NCBI GenBank assembly: GCA_003445835.1
Contig: DMCI01000080.1
Span: 1 to 5,880 of the forward strand
Length of the DNA stretch: 5,880 nucleotides
Direction: 5' to 3'
DNA from: Clostridiales bacterium
GTDB lineage: Bacteria > Bacillota > Clostridia > Christensenellales > CAG-1252
A model generated the notes under the pieces. The model had not been told where the DNA came from. It saw only the letters and a program-made list of their open reading frames with translations, and searched no databases. The position numbers were made by a program, and so were the translations under genes. Below, in pieces: positions 1-5,107 of this stretch. The stretch's first letter is position 1. Each line of letters opens with the position of its first letter.

Positions 1-1371
1 AAATACAAAGTCTACATCATCGACGAAGTGCACCAGCTTTCCGGCGCCGCGTTCAACGCGCTTTTGAAGACGCTGGAAGAGCCGCCCGCACACGCTGTCT
101 TTATTTTGGCTACGACTGAAGTACAAAAGATCCCCGCGACCATTATGAGCCGTTGTTTGCGCTTGGATTTCCATTTGGTCCCGCAGGAGATCTTGGAAGC
201 GCACGTTGCCAAGATCTTTGATAAAGAGGGCGTCAAATACACCAAAGAGGGCGTCAGCGCCATTGCCGCCGCAGGGGAAGGCAGCGTCAGAGATACCTTG
301 TCCGTTGCGGATATGTGCGTTTCCTATTCCGACGTAGTGGATTACGAAAGCGTTTTGGGTGTTTTGGGCGCTAACGATCCGCAAATGATCGCAAAGATCG
401 CGCTTGCAGCCTTGTCGGGCGATATCAAAGGCGCCGTTTCTCTCGTTGAGGAAGCGGCATCTCTCGGTAAAAGCGTTCAAATGCTGACGAGAGATCTGAC
501 AAAATACTTCCGCGACCTTATTATCATCAAGCACGATCCCGGATGCAACGTCGTTTTGAAGCTTCCCAACAAACTTTTCGACGCCGCGGCGGAGATCGCA
601 AAGTCTTTTGATTCCGTCACGCTGATGCGTGCTTTGGATATCTTCTCCGGCATCGAAGCCAAGTCGAGATACTCCAATCAACCCAAAATTTTGCTTGAGA
701 CTGCCATCATCAAGACGGCGACCCTTTCCGGAGAGGAGCTTTCCGACTTGATCGCCAAAGTCACCGCGATCGAAGGCAAGATCAAAGATCTTGAACTCAA
801 TCCGCCTCAAAGACCGGATTATTCCGCGCTCAAAAAAATGTTGACGCCCACGGCTCCCGTACCCGAAGCACCCGCAAGCGCTCCTGCGCAGGAATCCGTT
901 CCTGCGTTTGATATTTCAAGCGCAAAAGCGGTGGACGCGCTTCCTTTTGACGTAAGCGACGCCGCAGTCAACGCTCCACCTGCCGATCTTGCCGAAGTTA
1001 CGGCGATCCTACCGCAGGAGATCCGTGATCAAATGACCAAACTTCGCGGCAGAGTGCTTGGAAAACTCAGGAATCATCCGCTTAAAATGTTGTATATCTC
1101 TTTGGGTGGCGAAGGTAACGATACTTTGATGAACCTCAAAGACGGCAAGATCACCATCGTTTTCAAAAAGGAAATGGATTACAACTACTGCAACACGCCA
1201 CGCAACGTCGAAGAACTTAAAAAGGTGATCTCTGCGGAGATCGGTGAACCCGTGGACGTGGAACTTATCAATTGCAACGAAAGCGCGAAAGGCGCCTTAT
1301 CTGCCTCCGACATCGTAAAACTCTTTGCCGGGGCGGAAAAAATCAACATCAACAGAGGGGGTAAGTATTAA
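1..1371 (+). CDS. dnaX: DNA polymerase III subunit gamma/tau (clamp loader ATPase), 5'-truncated by window edge
   Basis: DnaX is the ATPase core of the clamp loader, which opens the beta sliding clamp and loads it on primed DNA. The reading frame is open from base 1, so the gene starts upstream; 456 residues are visible. Numbering from the window edge, the Walker B strand (VYIIDEVHQLS) is at residues 5-15, followed by FNALLKTLEEPP, then the sensor 1 region (ILATTE) and the SRC arginine-finger motif near residue 47. The P-loop and zinc module, roughly 110 residues by family comparison, lie outside the window. Residues about 150-275 fit the collar domain III. An Ala/Pro-rich linker follows at about 283-330, then a tau-type C-terminal domain. 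A run of seven A's (832-838) sits just before the linker. The TAA stop overlaps the ybaB ATG by one base, showing an operon. The identification is certain; only the missing 5' end limits the entry. Confidence 0.96.
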   Translation, partial: KYKVYIIDEVHQLSGAAFNALLKTLEEPPAHAVFILATTEVQKIPATIMSRCLRLDFHLVPQEILEAHVAKIFDKEGVKYTKEGVSAIAAAGEGSVRDTLSVADMCVSYSDVVDYESVLGVLGANDPQMIAKIALAALSGDIKGAVSLVEEAASLGKSVQMLTRDLTKYFRDLIIIKHDPGCNVVLKLPNKLFDAAAEIAKSFDSVTLMRALDIFSGIEAKSRYSNQPKILLETAIIKTATLSGEELSDLIAKVTAIEGKIKDLELNPPQRPDYSALKKMLTPTAPVPEAPASAPAQESVPAFDISSAKAVDALPFDVSDAAVNAPPADLAEVTAILPQEIRDQMTKLRGRVLGKLRNHPLKMLYISLGGEGNDTLMNLKDGKITIVFKKEMDYNYCNTPRNVEELKKVISAEIGEPVDVELINCNESAKGALSASDIVKLFAGAEKININRGGKY

Positions 1372-1700
1372 TGAAATTCAACGGTTTCGGCGGTGGCGGC
1401 AATATGGCGCAGTTGATGCGTCAGGCGCAAAAAATGCAGCAAGATATGCTCGCCAAGCAAGAAGAACTCAAAAATACCGAATTTACCGCGCAAGCAGGCG
1501 GCGGGATGGTGGAAGTCACCTTAACGGGTGAAAAGAAGATCGTTTCGTTGAAGATCAAGCCCGAAGCGGTTGATCCGGACGACGTCGAGATGCTTGAGGA
1601 TCTTATCGTCGCGGCTTTTCAAGAAGGGTTTGACCTTATTGACAAAGAGACGCAAGAAGCAATGGGCCCCTACGCGGGGATGCTCGGAGGCTTAAACTAA
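1371..1700 (+). CDS. ybaB: YbaB/EbfC family nucleoid-associated DNA-binding protein
   Basis: This is a 109-residue protein of usual family length. It begins with a Gly-rich segment (FGGGGN), continues with a helical Gln/Met-rich stretch (residues about 12-35, MAQLMRQAQKMQQDM) and the conserved GGGMVEVTLTGEKKI strand region (about 43-57). It ends with an acidic helix, LEDLIVAAFQEG, and a Gly/Met-rich tail. Family members are dimers that bind DNA and coat the nucleoid; they are nearly always encoded between dnaX and recR, as here. The start ATG overlaps the dnaX stop in a TAATG arrangement and has an AGAGGGGG ribosome site (1354-1361) nine bases upstream, so translation is probably coupled to dnaX. 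The exact cellular role of the family is not settled. Nothing in this copy is unusual. Confidence 0.95.
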   Translation: MKFNGFGGGGNMAQLMRQAQKMQQDMLAKQEELKNTEFTAQAGGGMVEVTLTGEKKIVSLKIKPEAVDPDDVEMLEDLIVAAFQEGFDLIDKETQEAMGPYAGMLGGLN

Positions 1701-2291
1701 ATGGAATATATCGAGCCGATCGCCAGGCTCATTGCCGAATTTTCAAAATTGCCGGGCGTGGGCAAAAAGACCGCCGCAAGGTACGCTTTTTCCGTCGTCA
1801 ATATGCCGATGGAATCTGCCGAAAGTTTTTGCGACGCGATTTTGAAGCTCAAACAAACGGTAAAGCTTTGCAAAGTCTGCGGCAATTATACCGATCAGGA
1901 CGTTTGCGAGATCTGCCAAACGCGCGACAGAAGCGTGATCTGCGTGGTAAAAGAACCGCGTGACGTCATTGCGCTTGAAAAGACAAAGTCTTTTAACGGC
2001 GTATATCACGTCTTGCACGGTCATTTGAGCCCTTTGGAAGGCATAGGCGTCTCTGACATCCGTATCAAGGAATTGTTGGAACGTATCAACGAAGGCGGCG
2101 TGAAGGAAGTCATCATCGCCACGGGGACGGATCAAGCGGGCGAAGCTACGGCGCTGTATATCGCCATGTTGGTAAAACCGCTTGGCGTCAAGGCGACACG
2201 TATTGCAAGAGGATTGCCGACGGGCAGTAACCTTGAATACACCGACGAAGCGACCCTTTCAAGAGCGCTGACCGACAGAAAAGAAATATAA
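1701..2291 (+). CDS. recR: Recombination mediator protein RecR
   Basis: RecR works with RecO (and RecF) to load RecA on SSB-coated single-stranded gaps. The length of 196 residues is typical. Domains in order: a helix-hairpin-helix (about 13-34, LPGVGKKTAARYA), a four-cysteine zinc module (C57, C60, C69, C72), a TOPRIM domain (about 79-175, containing VVKEPRDV and YHVLHGHLSPLEGIG), and the C-terminal GLPTGSNLEYTDEATL Walker-B-like segment. One departure stands out: where relatives normally read ATNPxxEGE, this protein reads ATGTDQAGE (140-148), losing the Asn-Pro and the first Glu but keeping the last Glu. The ATG follows the ybaB TAA without a gap, and CGGAGG (1685-1690) lies ten bases upstream inside ybaB. 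It is the last gene of the operon, followed 13 bases later by a hairpin terminator. Confidence 0.96.
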   Translation: MEYIEPIARLIAEFSKLPGVGKKTAARYAFSVVNMPMESAESFCDAILKLKQTVKLCKVCGNYTDQDVCEICQTRDRSVICVVKEPRDVIALEKTKSFNGVYHVLHGHLSPLEGIGVSDIRIKELLERINEGGVKEVIIATGTDQAGEATALYIAMLVKPLGVKATRIARGLPTGSNLEYTDEATLSRALTDRKEI

Positions 2292-2304
2292 TCGGTTAAA
2301 ACGT

Positions 2305-2335
2305 AAAAAAAGCACCGTTTGCGGTGCTTTTTTTT
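2305..2335. terminator. Bidirectional intrinsic terminator between recR and the convergent PadR-type gene
   Basis: A six-pair GC-rich stem, GCACCG (2312-2317) and CGGTGC (2322-2327), closes a TTTG loop. It is flanked by seven A's (2305-2311) on the left and eight T's (2328-2335) on the right. The A/T tracts extend the stem and give a U tract on either strand, so it should end the dnaX-ybaB-recR transcript reading rightward and the PadR-type transcript reading leftward, whose stop codon begins only six bases away. Confidence 0.93.
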
Positions 2336-2340
2336 GCAAG

Positions 2341-3693
2341 TTATTTTAAGTGATACCGCTTTGTGTTGTATAGCGCGGCGTAGATGAGGGTATAGATCGG
2401 CAGATCGATAAACAGCAATGCGGGGTACAACAGCGGCTTGATCAGCGTGGCGGGTCTGGCAAGATCCGCACCGAAAAGGAAGAAGGCAAGCAGCATACTG
2501 ATAATGATCAAATTGATCATCAACATGATCATACCGGATAGGGACGTTTTAAAGTCAAAATCCGCGCGTACGCGTTTGTCCGGCTTGATCAAATACAAAA
2601 TGATCCCGCAGAAGGGCGCAGCCAAAAGGATGCAACCCGTGACGATATAGAACAAATAACCGAGTTTTGCCACGCGATCAAGGAGGAAGAAGGACAAAAG
2701 TACTTCTAAAAACATAAAAGCGTACAACAAAAGCAGGGCGTCGCGTCTAAGCCTCGCGGAGAAGATGAAATTCATCGAATAATACGAGGTGGTGACGGAT
2801 TTGGAATAGGGGTGTAAGCGGTAGCCTTCCGCCTGCGCTCTTTCTTTTAATTCACCGTAGTTGAATGCGCTGACGTTTTGTTCCTCAACTTGCGCATCTT
2901 CTTGCGCTTGTGGGATCTGCGTCGGGGTAGCGGAAGGGCGGAACAATTCCTCCAAAGAGGCGCGATAATCGTCGTTGACCGCCATGTGTTCCCTTAAAAA
3001 GTCCTGCAGATCGGGTCCGTTTTGGGCTTTTTCTTCCGAAACGTAGGTATCAAAGTCTATTTGAACGGCGTGTTTCGTATCAAAAACGGGTGTTTCCTGA
3101 GGTTTTTCCGACTCCGGAGAGACGTCTGCGGCAACCTCTTCGGAAGCGGTTTCTTCGGTAGTTTCTTCGATTTTTTCGGGCTCATCGGCGCCGATCGTGT
3201 CGGGAACGACGTCTTCTACGTCGCCGGCAGGCTCAAGCAGGGCATCGTCGGAAGATTCGTCCGATTCCTGAACGGCGTTTGCGACGCCTACGCCGCGCTT
3301 GGTTTTGGGTCTGAGTTCGGACGGATCAAACGGACGTTCCACCGTAGAAAGATCGATCTGCTTATCCGAAAGCAAGCGATCGAGCAGGGTGCGCGAAAAC
3401 TCCCATTGCGTAATGTCTTTTTGCAAAAAGTCACGACCTTTGTCCGTGATCGCGTAATACTTGCGTTGCGCGCCGTTGGAAGTTTCTCCGTCGTAAGAAG
3501 TGATCAAACCTTGTTTTTCAAGACGTTTCAGGCAACTGTAAAGGGTGGGTTGCTTGATCTCATACACACCTTCGGTCGCCGTGGAGATGGCTTTATGAAT
3601 ATCGTAACCGTAACTGTCCGATTGAGCCAAAAATCTTAATATGAAGGAATCGACGTGATCCCGAATCAATTCGGTATTAGCATTGTTTTCCAA
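2341..3693 (-). CDS. PadR-family winged-helix regulator with acidic linker and four C-terminal transmembrane helices
   Basis: This is a 450-residue protein. Residues about 10-107 form a PadR winged helix: a YGYDIHKAI recognition region, then QPTLYSCLKRLEKQGLI and a wing with RKYYAITDKGRDFL. Classical PadR proteins are about 100-180 residues and soluble, so this is a large extension. Residues about 140-272 are rich in Glu, Asp, Ser, Thr, Ala and Pro and look disordered. Residues about 318-338, 344-369, 385-408 and 417-442 are four hydrophobic helices. Basic residues before helix 1 (RLRR), between helices 2 and 3 (KPDKRVR) and after helix 4 predict both ends in the cytoplasm, which leaves the DNA-binding domain free to reach DNA. 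The start is TTG, supported by AAGGAG (3703-3708) nine bases upstream; no ATG fits. It is probably a membrane-tethered transcription factor. Signal and target genes are unknown; autoregulation is plausible by analogy with other PadR proteins. Confidence 0.88.
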   Translation of the reverse strand: MENNANTELIRDHVDSFILRFLAQSDSYGYDIHKAISTATEGVYEIKQPTLYSCLKRLEKQGLITSYDGETSNGAQRKYYAITDKGRDFLQKDITQWEFSRTLLDRLLSDKQIDLSTVERPFDPSELRPKTKRGVGVANAVQESDESSDDALLEPAGDVEDVVPDTIGADEPEKIEETTEETASEEVAADVSPESEKPQETPVFDTKHAVQIDFDTYVSEEKAQNGPDLQDFLREHMAVNDDYRASLEELFRPSATPTQIPQAQEDAQVEEQNVSAFNYGELKERAQAEGYRLHPYSKSVTTSYYSMNFIFSARLRRDALLLLYAFMFLEVLLSFFLLDRVAKLGYLFYIVTGCILLAAPFCGIILYLIKPDKRVRADFDFKTSLSGMIMLMINLIIISMLLAFFLFGADLARPATLIKPLLYPALLFIDLPIYTLIYAALYNTKRYHLK

Positions 3694-3702
3694 AATAGCA
3701 AT

Positions 3703-3708
3703 CTCCTT
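3703..3708 (-). promoter_or_regulatory. Ribosome binding site that fixes the TTG start of the PadR-type gene
   Basis: AAGGAG on the minus strand ends nine bases before the TTG codon at 3693-3691. No ATG or GTG in the same frame lies near it, so this site decides the unusual start. It overlaps an eight-base palindrome, CTTATAAG (3706-3713), and the predicted transcription start near 3708, giving a leader of only about 15 bases. Confidence 0.85.
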
Positions 3709-3714
3709 ATAAGT

Positions 3715-3743
3715 ATTTTATCTTTTTTTTATTGTTATGTCAA
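3715..3743 (-). promoter_or_regulatory. Sigma-A-type promoter of the PadR-type gene
   Basis: Read on the minus strand, TTGACA (3743-3738) and TAAAAT (3720-3715) are separated by exactly 17 bases, a spacer containing an A tract. The predicted start of transcription is near 3708, just at the ribosome site. A small dyad, TTGT-CCA-ACAA (3750-3760), lies just upstream of the -35; it could be an operator, but nothing proves it. Confidence 0.8.
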
Positions 3744-3779
3744 GACGGATTGTCCAACAAAACGGGGCAGTTCTATTAT

Positions 3780-3808
3780 TTGACAAAATTTTCATATTGT
3801 GTTAAACT
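3780..3808 (+). promoter_or_regulatory. Sigma-A-type promoter P1, divergent from the PadR-type gene, distal to xer
   Basis: A perfect -35, TTGACA (3780-3785), is followed after 17 bases by TAAACT (3803-3808) preceded by TG (3800-3801), an extended -10. The predicted start is near 3815, which would leave about 170 bases of leader before the recombinase gene. A six-base inverted repeat, TGTTCG (3808-3813) and CGAACA (3830-3835), brackets the start site and may be an operator. Confidence 0.72.
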
Positions 3809-3858
3809 GTTCGCAAAACACAACTTTTACGAACAATTATACCGAATAAAGTGCCGAA

Positions 3859-3917
3859 TTACTTTAAAAATGCGTTTTATTTAAAATAATGGCTCGAAAA
3901 ATGGAAATTTAAAGTAA
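3859..3917. repeat. Ten-base perfect inverted repeat in the xer leader
   Basis: TTACTTTAAA (3859-3868) is matched by TTTAAAGTAA (3908-3917), with 39 bases between the arms. A smaller hairpin, TAAAGT (3847-3852) with ACTTTA (3861-3866), shares the left arm, so the two pairings are mutually exclusive in RNA. The arms are AT-rich, so chance is a real alternative and stability would be low. Confidence 0.45.
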
Positions 3918-3949
3918 GCGGGATCTTTGGTTGTAAAATAAGGATTGAC

Positions 3950-3978
3950 TTTACATAAATACCAAATAATGATAAACT
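3950..3978 (+). promoter_or_regulatory. Promoter P2 of the recombinase gene, predicted to give a leaderless mRNA
   Basis: TTTACA (3950-3955), a 17-base spacer and TAAACT (3973-3978) form a sigma-A promoter with an extended -10 (TGA at 3970-3972). Six bases later is the ATG at 3985, which is where +1 is expected. An in-frame TAA (3973-3975) lies inside the -10, so no earlier start is possible and no Shine-Dalgarno site fits in the gap. An alternative -35, TTGACT (3945-3950), is worse spaced. Confidence 0.75.
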
Positions 3979-3984
3979 ATTAAT

Positions 3985-5040
3985 ATGGATGACACCTACT
4001 TTATTACCAGAAATAAAAACGTTACGCTAAAGATCCGAGAACTTCGCGCCGAACTGCCTTCTTTTTGCGAGGAGTTTTTTATCGGTGTCGAAAGTCGCAC
4101 GACTCCTTTGACCAGACTTGCCTACGCGTACGATTTGAGAATATTTTTTGATTATTTGTTGTCCTACGTGCGTGAATTTCGCAATTATACTTTGGATACC
4201 GTAACTTTAGCGTCTTTGGACGGCGTCACGCAAACGCATATCGAATCTTTTTTGGAATATTTGAATTATTACCGCTTCAACGGCAAAGAATATAAGAACG
4301 ACGAACGCGCAAAAGCCCGTAAACTTTCAACTTTGCGCTCGTTTTTTAAGTATTTTTTCAACAAAGGCAAGCTTACCAGCAACGTGGCAAGCAAAGTTCC
4401 CACGCCTAAGATCCACGATAAAGAGATCATTCGGCTTGAAAACAACGAAGTTCAGTTGCTTTTGGATGAAGTCGAAGAAGGCGCAGATCTTACGCCGCGC
4501 GAGCAATCCTACCACAAAAAAATAGGCGTGCGTGATCTTGCCATCGTAACGCTGCTTTTGGGGACCGGCATTCGTATTTCGGAATGCGTCGGATTGGATA
4601 TCGACGACCTTGATTTCAAAAACAATTCCTTTACCGTGACCAGAAAAGGCGGAAACAGAAAGATCTTGTACTTCCCGGAAGAAGTCAGCGACGCGCTTCG
4701 CCGTTATTTGGAAGAAGATCGCTTGGTTGCCGAAACCGATTCTCCCGCCCTGTTTCTTTCTCTTCGCAAACAGCGCATTACCGTGCGTGCCGTGGAAAAA
4801 CTGGTCAAAAAGTATAGCAAGCTGATCACACCCTTGAAAAAGATCACGCCGCATAAACTTCGCAGTACTTACGGTACTAATCTTTATCACCGTACGAACG
4901 ATATTTTTGTCGTAGCGGAAGCTTTGGGGCACCGCGACGTCAATACGACCAAAAAGCATTACGCCGCAATGAGCGAAGAAATTTTGAAAGAAGCCGCGCG
5001 CGTGACCATCCTTCGCGACGAAAATTCCGACGAAGAATAA
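3985..5040 (+). CDS. Tyrosine site-specific recombinase, XerS/XerC/D-like
   Basis: This is a 351-residue tyrosine recombinase. Residues about 23-130 form the SAM-like core-binding domain (LAYAYDLRIFFDYLL) and about 150-335 the catalytic domain. All active-site residues are present: R197 (GTGIRISE), K221 (TRKGGNRK), H290 and R293 (PHKLRST), H316 (LGHRD) and the nucleophile Y326 (KKHYAAM). The length, the N-terminal extension and the RDLAI, TRKGG, ALFLSL and VEKLVKKYSK segments resemble, from memory, streptococcal XerS, a solo dimer-resolving recombinase of about 356 residues, more than the roughly 300-residue XerC or XerD. Its likely job is resolving chromosome dimers at a dif-type site, but a mobile-element integrase cannot be excluded. 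No att sites or phage genes lie nearby. The ATG at 3985 is forced by an in-frame TAA ten bases upstream. It lies 67 bases before lexA on the same strand. Confidence 0.92.
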   Translation: MDDTYFITRNKNVTLKIRELRAELPSFCEEFFIGVESRTTPLTRLAYAYDLRIFFDYLLSYVREFRNYTLDTVTLASLDGVTQTHIESFLEYLNYYRFNGKEYKNDERAKARKLSTLRSFFKYFFNKGKLTSNVASKVPTPKIHDKEIIRLENNEVQLLLDEVEEGADLTPREQSYHKKIGVRDLAIVTLLLGTGIRISECVGLDIDDLDFKNNSFTVTRKGGNRKILYFPEEVSDALRRYLEEDRLVAETDSPALFLSLRKQRITVRAVEKLVKKYSKLITPLKKITPHKLRSTYGTNLYHRTNDIFVVAEALGHRDVNTTKKHYAAMSEEILKEAARVTILRDENSDEE

Positions 5041-5041
5041 G

Positions 5042-5055
5042 TGAACATTTGTTCT
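5042..5055. promoter_or_regulatory. LexA box 1, upstream of lexA
   Basis: TGAACATTTGTTCT contains a perfect GAAC-N4-GTTC dyad, the Gram-positive LexA operator core. It begins one base after the xer stop codon. Its centre is 21 bp from that of box 2, two helical turns, so two LexA dimers could bind the same DNA face. Confidence 0.88.
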
Positions 5056-5061
5056 TTTTTT
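5043..5061 (+). terminator. Possible weak terminator of xer made by LexA box 1 and a T tract
   Basis: The GAAC/GTTC dyad with an ATTT loop is followed at once by seven T's (5055-5061). In RNA this is a short, weak hairpin with a U tract. No other terminator lies between xer and lexA. Four pairs are few for termination, so read-through into lexA is likely. Confidence 0.3.
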
Positions 5062-5062
5062 G

Positions 5063-5076
5063 CGAACGCTTGTTTA
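5063..5076. promoter_or_regulatory. LexA box 2, overlapping the lexA -35
   Basis: CGAACGCTTGTTTA matches the CGAAC-N4-GTTY operator with one departure from perfect dyad symmetry (GTTT in place of GTTC). It overlaps the first bases of the -35 at 5073-5078, so bound LexA would block RNA polymerase. This supports autorepression of lexA. Confidence 0.82.
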
Positions 5077-5101
5077 CATTTTCTATTTATAATGATATAC
5101 T
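5073..5101 (+). promoter_or_regulatory. lexA promoter, predicted to give a leaderless mRNA
   Basis: TTTACA (5073-5078), a 17-base spacer and TATACT (5096-5101) form a strong sigma-A promoter with an extended -10 (TGA at 5093-5095). The ATG comes six bases after the -10, at the expected +1. The TGA of the extended element is also an in-frame stop, which rules out an upstream start. The arrangement is nearly a copy of the one at the recombinase gene. Confidence 0.83.
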
Positions 5102-5107
5102 TGTTAT

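Larger units (their letters stand above)
3815..3984 (+). other. AT-rich intergenic leader region upstream of xer, no protein gene seen
   Basis: If P1 is active, this stretch is the 5' leader of the recombinase mRNA or a short separate RNA. The only ATG-started frames are tiny (the longest found is seven codons, MARKMEI, ending at TAA 3911-3913) and lack a ribosome site. It contains a short direct repeat, CCGAATAA (3842-3849) and CCGAATTA (3854-3861), 12 bases apart, and a longer inverted repeat annotated separately. No riboswitch or T-box landmark was recognised. Confidence 0.45.

Noticed and set aside
223..256. A 13-base direct repeat (AAAGAGGGCGTCA at 223-235 and 244-256) in dnaX
   Set aside because: It is in frame, encodes a KEGV repeat seven residues apart within the expected DnaX fold, and is most simply chance or a tiny old duplication.
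1743..2135. A 130-codon open frame on the - strand inside recR
   Set aside because: It is antisense to the conserved RecR zinc and TOPRIM regions, with no start signal or motif.
3022..3639. A 205-codon open frame on the + strand inside the PadR-type gene
   Set aside because: It is antisense to the acidic linker and winged helix, is rich in Phe/Gly/Arg as expected for the reverse of Glu/Ser/Ala codons, and has no family motif or ribosome site.
3808..3835. TGTTCG...CGAACA near P1 as a LexA box for xer
   Set aside because: The half-sites point outward and are 16 bases apart; a LexA box needs GAAC-N4-GTTC. Neither half has a partner at the right distance, so SOS control of xer is not supported.
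3940..3949. AAGGATTGAC as a ribosome site for xer
   Set aside because: It lies more than 35 bases before the ATG, too far for initiation, and its TTGAC part overlaps the P2 -35 region.
4327..4959. A 210-codon open frame on the - strand inside the recombinase gene
   Set aside because: It lies opposite conserved catalytic motifs of the recombinase and shows no recognisable domain; it is a shadow frame.
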